Program-made: the position numbers and the translations under genes | Notes under the pieces: model-generated | Databases searched by the model: none | Told to the model about the DNA's origin: nothing | Seen by the model: the letters and a program-made list of their open reading frames with translations, nothing else | Source: Ascocoryne sarcoides NRRL 50072 | Lineage: Eukaryota > Ascomycota > Leotiomycetes > Helotiales > Gelatinodiscaceae | DNA length: 64,000 bases | Direction: 5' to 3' | Assembly: GCA_000328965.1 (NCBI GenBank) | Contig: KB205939.1 | Coordinates: forward strand, 3,619,597 to 3,683,596 | Shown here: positions 44,234 through 54,525 of the stretch, in pieces | Numbering within the stretch: position 1 is the stretch's first letter | How the letters are laid out: every line of letters starts with the position of its first letter

Positions 44234-45730
44234 TTATATCCCACTGCCCTTAAACCCCCTAACCCTCCCCTCTTTCACGACTCCTACACTCACCCCCTCT
44301 TCCCCCGTCATCCACCCGGGCATCGCCTCCCCATCCACAACTCCCAGCTCTACCAATTCCCTAATGCCAGCAAAAACGTGCTGTCCATGGAAACCAATCC
44401 TAACATCTGGTCTCCAGACCATCTCCCCTTGCTCTTCCACGTCTTCGCTGTCTGCCCGATCAAGTACAACATCAACATCGCTACGTCTCCCTTTTGCTCT
44501 CTGCCTCTGCCTTCTCGCAGCCGCATAGTCGTCATGCAGATCTGGAGTGGCGGAGCGACGAGTTGAGGGAAATGGGTCTTCGAGTCGAATATCGAGACGC
44601 TCAATACCCTTCCCATCATCCTTCTTTGCAGAATTGCCAAATCTGCCTTTAGCCACGAGTTTCCGTCTCTTGACTAATGCCTCGTCCTCTATCCGCTTTC
44701 TCTTCATCCCTCTGCCCTCCTCTTTCTCTTGCTCTTCTTCCTCTTCTTCAATAGTACTGTTGTCGGGTGTAGGCAGTTGTAACTTCAACGGATTTCCCTC
44801 TCCCCCTCTCCCCTCATCCTCATTATAGATACCCCAACCCCCACCCGCCGCATTTGTCCTCCCTCCTCCCCTCCTCTCAACCAGCGCTTCTAGTCCCCTC
44901 GCATAAAATTGTGTAGCATCCAACTTATACCTCTGACCTGGTCGACTAAATGCCTTCGGAATGGCCTCCAGCATCAACCTCCGTAGGCTCTTCACATCAC
45001 TCCTCCCCCCAGTTCCAGCTGTCGATGCATTCGTGAGCGAGACGTAGATATATGGACTTCCATCTGGAAATGCAACGTAAAAAGTCTTACTTGCATCGAA
45101 CACCTTCCCACCATTCCCAATCGCTCGCTCGGTATTATATGGGCTCTCCAAGATAAATATCCGCAGTATTAATAAGGGCAAGGTTGCGTGTCTATCGAGG
45201 TTATAATGCACCTTAACATCCGGCAGAGCTTCTCGTTGTAAATTCCGCAGAAATGTCGCTGGATGGAATCGGGGTATGGGCGGTAATGTGTCTGAGGTTG
45301 AGGGAGAGGCTGCTGATGATAAAGAGACAATTTTCAAAGCGCTCCATTTCTGCGAGAGAGGATGATCGTATAGGTATTGCATATCCGCCATAGCCAGCAT
45401 ATACAAACTCACGCCCTCTCTCCAATCACCCTCTAAAATCCTATCTAGCACATCTCTCTTACTCCCCTTTTTCTCCTGTAGCTCAGTATACAAATCTCTT
45501 AGCTCAGCGAGGGAAGAGACTGGTGGGTAGAGGTCGTCATCGTCAGGATTTGGGAGAGAGAGGTACGGCGAGCAGACGGGCTGGTTGCTATCGTCGAGCC
45601 AGTCTAGGGCAACGGAGAGGAGGGAGGTTCGTGTGAGTTTTGAGAGGATTTTGTGAATGGAGGGGTGGATGGAGGGGAGACGGTGGGTGGGGGAGAGGGA
45701 GGCTGTGGTAGGGATTGAGAGGGGTGGCAT
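44234..45730 (-). CDS. CHL4: inner kinetochore protein Chl4 / CENP-N / Mis15
   Basis: Single exon of 498 residues, ATG at 45730. N-terminal helical domain (SIHKILSKLTRTSLLSVALDWLD) and the CENP-N core with LPLLILRIFILESPYNTERA and KTFYVAFPDGSPYIYVSL, used for centromere binding. A charged disordered stretch with a glutamate run and a basic nuclear signal (MKRKRIEDEALVKRRK) precedes the conserved C-terminal blocks RLEDPFPSTRRSATPDL, GQHVFAGIRELVELGVVDGE and MPGWMTGEEGVSVGVVK. Chl4 joins Iml3 in the CCAN network of the inner kinetochore and binds CENP-A nucleosomes. The length matches fungal homologues. Confidence 0.9.
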   Translation of the reverse strand: MPPLSIPTTASLSPTHRLPSIHPSIHKILSKLTRTSLLSVALDWLDDSNQPVCSPYLSLPNPDDDDLYPPVSSLAELRDLYTELQEKKGSKRDVLDRILEGDWREGVSLYMLAMADMQYLYDHPLSQKWSALKIVSLSSAASPSTSDTLPPIPRFHPATFLRNLQREALPDVKVHYNLDRHATLPLLILRIFILESPYNTERAIGNGGKVFDASKTFYVAFPDGSPYIYVSLTNASTAGTGGRSDVKSLRRLMLEAIPKAFSRPGQRYKLDATQFYARGLEALVERRGGGRTNAAGGGWGIYNEDEGRGGEGNPLKLQLPTPDNSTIEEEEEEQEKEEGRGMKRKRIEDEALVKRRKLVAKGRFGNSAKKDDGKGIERLDIRLEDPFPSTRRSATPDLHDDYAAARRQRQRAKGRRSDVDVVLDRADSEDVEEQGEMVWRPDVRIGFHGQHVFAGIRELVELGVVDGEAMPGWMTGEEGVSVGVVKEGRVRGFKGSGI

Positions 45731-46783
45731 GGCGATGTCTGGTATGTGCCGATTTAGAATAAGCGTCTATAGTATACTCATAGTTGTAGTTGTCGTAGTC
45801 GATGCGATTGACGTTGGTATCGAAGTTGGCGCAAGTTGTCGTGATTGACTTCAGGTGGAGCGCGTCTGAACGCGACTTGAGGATTCAGGAATCTAAGATC
45901 ACGTGAATGTCTGCAGATTTTATGCAGATTTTATCCAGGTCCCGTTGTTGGTTTTGTTACGATCAAGATGATATAAATACTAGGTTGATATTATTATTAA
46001 TTATGAGTCAAGTAGAGTCAATAGAAGGCCTCCTACAAGTCTTGTTAGCATCTCGAAACCTACCCGAATTGTAACAGTGTTAAGCGAAGATTTTCTAATA
46101 ATTATAATAATCTTTCTTCACTTCCACACAGCCGTGCTTACTTTTCTTCTAAAAATTCTTTAGTTTTTACCCGAAATCTAATCATCGGATAGAGCTTTGT
46201 GGTCATAGGATTCGCTCTACCCTCTATATCTGACTGAATCTACTATTAAGTCTATCTCTTCGTTACCCGGCACCTTAGAGCACCCCTCTGGCAAAGACCT
46301 GAATTATTAAAGATGCGCTATTTTATATAGCAATGTGCTGGTGAAGCCAAATAGAAAGGCATCTGCTAGGGAGAGTCACAAACATAAAACAGTGATTACC
46401 AAAAATACAATTGCATTACAAATGAGTCTTGAGACCAAGTAGCAGAATAACACTAACAACAACTCAAAGAAACTTTCCGCTGACTGGATTATTTTCGACC
46501 CTTCTCTCACATCAACCTCAGTCTATTTTCAGGAAAACAAACGCCAAACCCAACCATGCCCTCTAGTGCTTGTCTATTAGTCGTTTTACAAAAGAAATCT
46601 CTCGGCTGAGAATTGTCCATATCCCCCAAACTGTCACAATTCATTCCGCCATGTCATAAATCGTAAACCGCAAACCGTAATGCACAAATCTCCATTTTCC
46701 ACTTTTCCATTCCCCTAAAACCTCCTTTCATCCCAGCATATGTACCACTTCATCAAACCAACATCTCCTACACCACCTCACAA
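45731..46783. other. intergenic
   Basis: 1 kb. It contains the Chl4 promoter and a small 11-base direct repeat, TGCAGATTTTA twice near 45910-45935. The rest is AT-rich with no gene. Confidence 0.4.
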
Positions 46784-49700
46784 TCACAACTCCCTCCCCT
46801 TCCCACCCGTCCAAGTTTCCCAAAGCCCCAACTTATTCGCTGTGACGGTCAAACCCACGGATACAACCAAAACGGCTGTTAGAGTCATGTGTCGATATGT
46901 CCGCCTAGACTTCTCCGCCTCCTTCCTATTCTCCTCATCCTGCTTCTCGCGTTTTAGCTGGTCCAAATACGCACTCACCAACCGATGTTCATGCTTGAGA
47001 GTATATTCCGGATGCCCGAGCAAGAATTTGGCGCGCATGATATAGAGGCCGTAAAGGGGGTTTGGAAAGATAAAATCGGATCCAAAGGCGATTGATGGTG
47101 GTTGAAGAATAGAAGGGAGTTCTGGCTTTGGAGAAATTGGAGGTTTTTGTGCCGGTCGTTCGATTTTGAGGACTTCAGTCTGGGTTGTGATCGGCGAAAA
47201 CCAAGCGGGGTTCCTATTTAGGCGGGAGCTTGGCGCTGACCTTAGGATTTGCTGAGGGAGAGAAGCTTCCGAAGGTGATTGTTCCTTAGGGCTGGCCTTT
47301 GTTTGCGACGAGGAAGGTGGACTAGACTTTGGTGGTAGAGCGGTATTGATCTTAGGAATTATGACCGATGGATTGTTTGGCGCCTGTGTCATAGACTTGC
47401 TGTTGCCTTCTAGAGGAGATCGATTGATGCCCAAAGAAGACGAAGGTATCTCACTTAGAGGAAGAGGATCGGTTGGTGGTGGAGGTGAGTCGGGAGTAAC
47501 CTTTAAAAGCTCGAGAACGTTCGAGGGAAGAGGAGCAGAAGAAATTGACGGCTCAAGAGCGCCGGTCTGATCACTACTCTCCTCTGGATTGAATGTTGAG
47601 GTTCTCTCTGTAGAGGCTGCTGAATCTTTTGAAGAAGAGCCATCTGAGAATGAGCCCTCTACATCCTCAGCTTCCACCTCATTATTGTTCTCAATCGAAG
47701 TTGGGATCGTCTCAGCTGTATTTGGCAAATCCTTCAAGACAGAATTTCCAATAATAGAAAGTTCGCCATCACGGATTTCCAGTTGTTTGAAACCCTCATC
47801 CAAGTTGGTTGTCGGATGCTGTTCTATATACTTCGAGACATTCTGTGCTGCATCTTCTTGCGTAGAAGACCCCTCGGACTTTTGCATTTCAATGTTATTA
47901 ATCAAGCCGGATGGTTCCAAGGCTGAATCGAGAGCCCTTTGAGGGATTGGCAAGATCACGGATATTGGGGAAGTAGGAAGGAAATCGCCGAACGAGTTCT
48001 CATACTGCCCTTGCTCAAAAACATCGACAAGCTTTCTCTGTCGCTTTGTAAAAGGCGTCGATGGGAGATCGTGCTCAGTGTGGTGTCCTCGTTTGACTTT
48101 GGACAGCACGCTTTGAGTGGGGACTGTTTCTGGGGCCATAGGTGCGGGGGCTGGCGGTTGAACCTCAATAAGACTTTCCAGATTCTCGAAATTAGCTTCC
48201 TCGTGGTCATCCCTGAATTCTGTGTGGGCAGCTTCGTCTTGGGATTTGATGATGGGCTTTGCAGCGTCTTCAATAATCGAAATATTGGCCTTCGGATTGA
48301 CTTTCTTGGACTTCCCGCCGACTTCTAGATTTCCAACCTTGGCTTCGTTGGATTTTGATGGAGCCAGCTTTTTGTTGCCTTCGAGTTTCTTGATCTGCTG
48401 CTCTACCAATGCTAAGACCTGAGCTTTGGGAATAGCCCCAGCCGTAACATTCTCACTATAGGACTCACCGTCACCCTCACTTCGCTCTTCTTGATACCCG
48501 TTTGGCTCCTCCTTAACACGTCCATAGTTCAGGATAGCTTCATCATCTAGATGGCTGACCACATCATCTTTTTTCCCGCTGATATACAAATCTTGCGACT
48601 CCAACAACAATTGCTGGGTATCTTCTATTATTTTTGCTGTCAAAATATCCTTGTGGTTTTTGAATCTTTGCTGCGCCCGAATCATAGCCCGCAATTGCCT
48701 AGAGTAACTAAGCGCACAACACCCTAGAAGGTATTCCTTTTGCCTTTCGAGAAATTGCTGGCGAGTTGGAAAATCGCGGGAGACCGGTTTTAGGAGAAAT
48801 TTGTCGGCGTCGAGGGGTTGCAGTCCAATCATCACGCTGTGAAGGCCATCTAGCCAGGCCAAGCATTCATCAGCCTTTGACTGGTATACTTGAGGCTCCT
48901 CCGCTCGCAATCTCCTAAACTCGTTCGAGACCTTCAGTGTCATCGTATCTCGGATATATTTCCGCTTCTGCATGAAAACCGTCTTGAGGAGCTCCGCTGT
49001 CTCCATTTCCCAATTAGAACGAGCAGATGCAGTATAGAAAACTTTGCTTGATTTGAAATTACGTTGGGTTGTGGATATTTGCTGCTCCAGTAGCTCCCAG
49101 TCATCAAGCGAAGCTTGAATCCCGTCTTTGAGGAGTATATCTAACTGGGCTCTCCATGCAATATGTGTAGAGAGTTCGTAGATCTCCTCTATGATATCGT
49201 CGCCATCTGTGATGATTCCTCCTAGAACATCATCTGGCTCTTCAGGGCAGTCTTCAACGGTTGGCGGTTGGTACAAAATGGGACCCCGACGTCGTTTTGC
49301 TTCCTCGTCGAGCTCTTTCAACGCTCGATCAATCTCGTCGACATCCTCTACTACCTTGACCTTCTTCTTCTTTCTCTTCGGCTTTTTCTTCGTCGAAGAG
49401 ATGGGGCCTAGGTTCGGGAGCTTCTGAGAGTCTTGTTCAACTGGTGCTGGCGTAGAGTCATATTTCTGCCCGGGTTTAACAGACAAACAAGAAGCTTCAG
49501 CGGAAGAAGTCGAAGTCCCATGGGAGATAAGGGCGTTATTTTGCAGGATGCTCTTTTCATGTTCAACCTCTTGCCCTAAAGCTTCGAGCGTCCCGTTAGA
49601 CTGGGCTGCCGTTGAAGATTTTGTGAGTGAGGCCGAACCAGAAGCACTGGAGGATTTTGGAATCTTCTTCCCTCGAACCTTTCCATTGGCAGTAAGCCGT

Positions 49701-51111
49701 TGGGCCCCGTTGGTGGTGATTTTCCGAGGGATGCCAGAAGCAGAAACAGCATCGTGACTTGTACTGGGTGGTATGTTTTGAACGGCAGGAGTCGGATGTT
49801 GGGAGGCGGTGGGAAGCTTGACTTGATTGCTATTAGATTTCGAAGTTGACGACTTAGATTTCTTCGCTTCTCTGGTTGAAGTGTCGCGAAAACTAGTAGT
49901 GTTTTTCTTTTTGCCAGGTGTGCTAACCTTGGGAATTGCGACAGGTCGTGTTTCTAGGTTTGGACTGCGAATAGCAGAACTAGCTTTTCGCTTCGGATCC
50001 TCAACTCGAGCTTGTGTAGTCGGTGTTAGCTGAGCCATCAAGCCATCAAGCTTGGGAATTCGAGTAGGTCGCGAGGAGTTCCCCTTGAGGTTCGATGAAA
50101 ATCCGTTGTCCATGGTTGAGATACTCAGGTGTGACGGGAGAGCTTTTGGGGTATCTTCTAAATGTTCAATAATATCACGATGTGAGGATAGCTTCAAACT
50201 CTGTCTTAGATTTTGAGCCGGCGCAATTCTTCGTAGCGGACGAAAAGATTCTCTTTCGTGTTGTTGAAGAAATGGTGGCTGGACGGGTACCTTTGGGCAC
50301 TCATCTCTCTGGTAACACTCGGACATGCCTCGTACACTATTACCTGAGTAAATCTTCCCGGTAGCTTGGAGGCGAGAAGCTGCTGGCGGAAGAGCCTGAC
50401 GGGGGTATCGTGTTGGAGGTTGTGGAACGCTGACAGACCCTCGCATAGAGGCAAAAGGTTGGCGGAAGGCATCCTGTGGAGGATTTTGAATATTTTGAAG
50501 TGGACATGGAGGATGGGAATAGAAGACAAGTGGAGGAGCAATTGAAAGATTGGAGACTGGCGGATAGTTGGAGCCACGATGAGAGGCTTGACGTAGCAGG
50601 TGTGGTAGGACATACTCGCTTGAGGAGTTGCCATGTGGCCCCGATTTTTGTGGTTCATGTTGCCCACGATATCCATCCTGCTGAAAAAGTCCACGCTGAT
50701 CTTGGTGTTGGCCATGGAGCTTCATCATTTTACCTTTTGATCGATAGCCATTTTCCAGAGGCAATGGTTGAAGTGGATTAAATGAATGCATGCTACCACG
50801 GTTACCCAATCGGTTGTTTTCAGCTAACTTTCGGGGAATATAGGTATCTTGTGCGAATTCCACCATGGATATCGGAGTGGCCGTATCCTGCTGGGAATTG
50901 CTATCTCTAAAAGAAAGAGTGGCCCGGGACCCGGCAGATCTTTGAGTTCTCCAGCGCCTCTGGATGAATAACCATCTGGACACATATTAGAGTTGCGAGT
51001 CTCCGACAAGACTACCTTCTTTGCAGAGGCGGCGCTATCCTCTATCAGAGCCAGTTGCGCTACTTCGACTTCTTGGACGGTTTCATAGCCTCTATTGAAG
51101 TGAGAACCCAT
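46784..51111 (-). CDS. very large low-complexity protein with a C-terminal membrane segment, unrecognised
   Basis: Model of two exons on the minus strand, 51111-50984 and 50906-46784, giving 1416 residues. The join uses a weak GTGTCC donor and a CTTTTAG acceptor and keeps frame. ATG 50866, inside exon 2, is the fallback start (1360 residues). Residues up to about 540 are basic, Ser/Pro/Gln-rich and disordered. KKKPKRKKKKVKVVEDVDEI is a strong basic patch. A folded, mainly helical region follows: LSTHIAWRAQLDILLKDG, VFYTASARSNWEMETAELLK, EYLLGCCALSYSRQLRAMI. Then come more acidic and Pro-rich linker, a coiled stretch (YLDQLKREKQDEENRKEAEK) and one membrane helix near the end (MTLTAVLVVSVGLTVTA) with about 16 residues after it. 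This suggests a tail-anchored cytosolic protein. I recognise no family. Confidence 0.7.
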
Positions 51112-51237
51112 TGCGTGCGGAAGAGGTATCGGCGGTTGCACCCCTGGTCTCAATTCCGTCTCTACTTGCTTCTCATCACCTTCGTCGACCTCGTCTTTCT
51201 CCCACCTTTTCGAATTGCTACCCTTCTCGATATCCAC

Positions 51238-51987
51238 TGTATCTTGTACTACCTCCTCTCCGCATTCATTGTTTCCGAAAAATCCACCCCTCCTTACGAC
51301 AGGTTCATCCTATCTTGCATCCTCTACATGCATTGTCCATTTCCAAACCCCCTCGCTACCTTTTATGTTCTCAATGTACACCCCCTCATTTCCAAACTCA
51401 TCCTCCATCCCAAACTTCCTAATGAGATAGCTCTGGGTTATAGTTGAGTGAAAAATACAAGAAAGAGGACTGAGAGGAAACTTCCTTGTTAGAAACAAAA
51501 TACCTCTAAAATCAGCTCGACCATTCCTCCACAACAGGAAAGTAAATATGCAAATCCTAAATCAAACGCACAAACACAACAACAGGGAAAAAAGGAAAGA
51601 GCTACCATCATACTCCCCCATTATACACTTGACAAGACCTCACGCTTCCATCTCTTTCTAAGTCTCTAGTATTAGTGAAATCTGAACTCTTTCGTTTCTT
51701 CAGTAATTCTATATCCGAAATCGGGTATCTATATAGCCGTTGCCGCATAACGCAATGCAAATAAAAAATAGAACTAAAACGAGTTCGCTGGTGGAGACCT
51801 TGGCTCCCCCTCAGTAGCGCTAGTTCAGTTCAGTTCAGTGCAGTCGCCTAATGATATCTAGAAGTGTATAAGATCAATACATACCTCCAACTCCTGTTGA
51901 TGTCGCCCACAAGACATCTCTTCAGCGACCCACGAGAACCCAGCTCCCCTTCTCCAACCCCTTGTCCTAACTTCTTGCTCTTAATCC
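51238..51987. other. intergenic or 5' part of the large protein gene
   Basis: 750 bases. On the minus strand the frame of the large protein stays open upstream to a TAG at 51310-51312, and coding-like acidic sequence continues beyond it to an ATG at 51408, so a first exon may lie here. Near 51823 there is a four-fold GTTCA-type repeat. The remainder is ordinary AT-rich spacer. Confidence 0.4.
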
Positions 51988-53879
51988 TTACAGCTTAGCC
52001 TTCAACTCGCCATTCCCATCCCCACGGTTCCCACTATTCTTTCCTGCGCTTGCTTCCTTGTTTACTACCACGTCGCCACTCTTGGAACCCTCTCCAAAGA
52101 AGATCACTTCCACTGTAAGATCGTCCCTGTATCTTCTCGAATAAGGCGCAGGTAGAGTAAGTAACGCACATACCATATCTTGATCTTTCCCCCCAAGCGC
52201 ATTGCGGACCAGATGTGTGGCGACGTTCTTATCCTCAACCACAAATCGCTCGAGCTCTCCGCCTGTGACACCCCACTGCTGTTGTCTGATTGGAGTTTTC
52301 TGTCCATCCTCCTTCATATTTCCCTTGACATTATTCTTTTCCACCGGCAACCCCTTCTTCTGCTGTGTCGAGAACATATTGACCCACGAGCTTCCAATTG
52401 AGCCAGTGGACGACGATTGCATCTCGATCCACTGCCCCACCAACCCCACAACTTCTTCATTTGTTAACATCTCCCAGAGCCCGTCAGTAGCCATAACAAC
52501 AAAATCACCTTTCTCGGGCTGAATCTTTGTCGTTGTAACAACAGGTTCGGCTGTAACGTATGGTGGAGTTTTTAACATGACACTCGGCGTCCTGCCAAAG
52601 AAACTTCGTTTCAAGCGCTCCGAGACTTCGCGTGTCCATTTATATGTTGCATCGCCAAAGGCTCTCGTAGGCTCTAAACCACCAAGTACTCTCCCGTTTC
52701 TGATGACGTTTTCTTCCCCTGGATGCATCTTCCGCATCCGAGCTTCTTCGTCTGGATTCGAACCTGTCTGGTCCACGCTTAAAGGTTGTGCAACCCACTT
52801 TCCGTTCCCCCCTCTTCTGCCTAATATCGCTCTGCTATCCCCCGTCACGGCTACCCTGAGTAACTTGGTGTTGGAATCATAGAAAGAAAGAAGCGCGCAG
52901 GAACCAGATAGCGCCGGGGCAAGAAGTTCGGCAGCAATGAGCTTGGAATTGGCTTTGAAGACCTTTTCGACTGATTCGTGGACGATTTCATGATCGAGGC
53001 GGTTGAAACCTGTTTTGATTGCCTGCTCTACCTCTTCTGAGGCTGGGCCAGTGGGACCGGCGGATTTGTACGTAGAGTTTAGTTCGCGAGCAACAAAGGA
53101 GATGAGAACTTGACGCAGCTTTGCAGATGTTGTCCACCCTCTGATTTTAGCTTGTTAGTTTGTTCTTGATTTAATTTGGAGTTGGGGCGGAAGGAGACTG
53201 GACGGGAAACCTACGAATGCCCGTCAAAAACTCCCCAAAACATCCAATCGCTGGGGTTGATCGTAGAAGTAGGGACCTCGATTATTTCCTCAGAGTGATC
53301 ATCTTCAATGGGGTCATTACTTGGTATCTGCACCACATCATACCTCACAACCCCTTTCCCTCTGCCCACAAGGTAACTCTCCTCGTTCCTCCGCAATTTC
53401 TGCGTGGCTTGTTCGGGAGTCAACATCTCCAAGACCTTTCTCCCAGACTCGTCCGTATCCTTCGAGATCGGTCCGTCCCCAGTAATGGCGCCCGTATATA
53501 AAGTATCCGGCCCTACAACAACCGCCTTCCTCTCACCAACTACCTCTCCTCCCTCCTTCCACGCTGAATTCGTCGAAAACGCTTGCGCCTGTTGCGATTG
53601 CGACACGATACTTCTCTTGGGATCTCCTTTATACGCGTACCAAGCACCATATCCCACCAACCCTGATACCACCACGACGCCGAATCTGCGAATGTACATG
53701 GGTGAAGAGGGTTTTTTCAAAGGAATAGCTGGTGGCTTGGAATTGGGAACCTGGGTAGTAGCGTAGCGGAGTCCTAAGACATAGCTGGAGGATGGAGAAA
53801 TAGATCGAGAGCGAAGGGCAATAGATCGAGATGAGAGGAGGCGCGATGTCCTGAGTGCGCGGATGGTTGCGAGACGCAT
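51988..53879 (-). CDS. mitochondrial-type PP2C protein phosphatase (Ptc5/PDP-like)
   Basis: Two exons on the minus strand, 53879-53215 and 53140-51988, give 605 residues. The first 45 residues are Arg/Ser-rich without acids, a typical mitochondrial presequence, followed by one membrane segment (FGVVVVSGLVGYGAWYAY). The PP2C domain shows all metal and phosphate motifs: GVFDGHSG across the intron, VTGDSRA, EPTRAFGD, VVMATDGLWE and the terminal YRDDLTVEVIFF. This arrangement matches fungal Ptc5, the intermembrane-space-facing phosphatase acting on pyruvate dehydrogenase. Insertions (SSSTGSIGSSW and a Lys/Gln-rich loop) sit between the last motifs. The assignment to Ptc5 rather than Ptc6 is by topology. 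Divergent from the Rqc1 gene. Confidence 0.87.
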
Positions 53880-54525
53880 TGAAAAGGCTGGGGGTGGGAG
53901 TCTGAGAACTGTTTGTCGGAGGTTGGTTTGGCGATGGCTGGATCGAGAACAAGGCGGTGGAAGTCAGAGAAGCGCCGTATTAAAAGAGAGACGAGGGACT
54001 AGAATTGAGGGTATTGCTGGAGAGGGCTGTTATCGCATCTTCGTATTCAAGATCGTGTTTAATCCCTATTATACACAGATGAGGCGAAGTTCTGCGTCTG
54101 TCAATGTTGTCATCTGAAAGAGAGAGTGGACAGGATCGAGTTGAAGTTCCCTCTAAGGAATAAAATGGCCGAAGGTGGTACTTGTGCAACAGCGAACGCC
54201 GCAATACCAAAATTTAAGCAGATTTGGAGAAAATGTGTAGGGAGGAGTTCTAATATCAGCATGACTTTTAGAAGTTCAAGAAAGCTAGTAAGGATATGAT
54301 TATGTATGAAATATATGGAATTCCTAGCTATTTGGTAGCAGCGCACGTACCAATTTCGGCCAGTTTTGACCCTTTAAAGAGGTTCCCAATGCGAAATTCT
54401 GCCGGAATATGCGTCATTCACCGAAACCCACCACCAAATAATTTCTCGTGATAATTTCTTAAACTCTTTACGAGTAGTAATTTACACATTCTCGTCAAGA
54501 GATAAAATCAAAATACCTCTCCAAT
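53880..54525. promoter_or_regulatory. divergent promoter region, PP2C and Rqc1
   Basis: 646 bases between two divergent starts. AT-rich toward the Rqc1 side. No TATA box stands out; single sites cannot be assigned. Confidence 0.4.
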
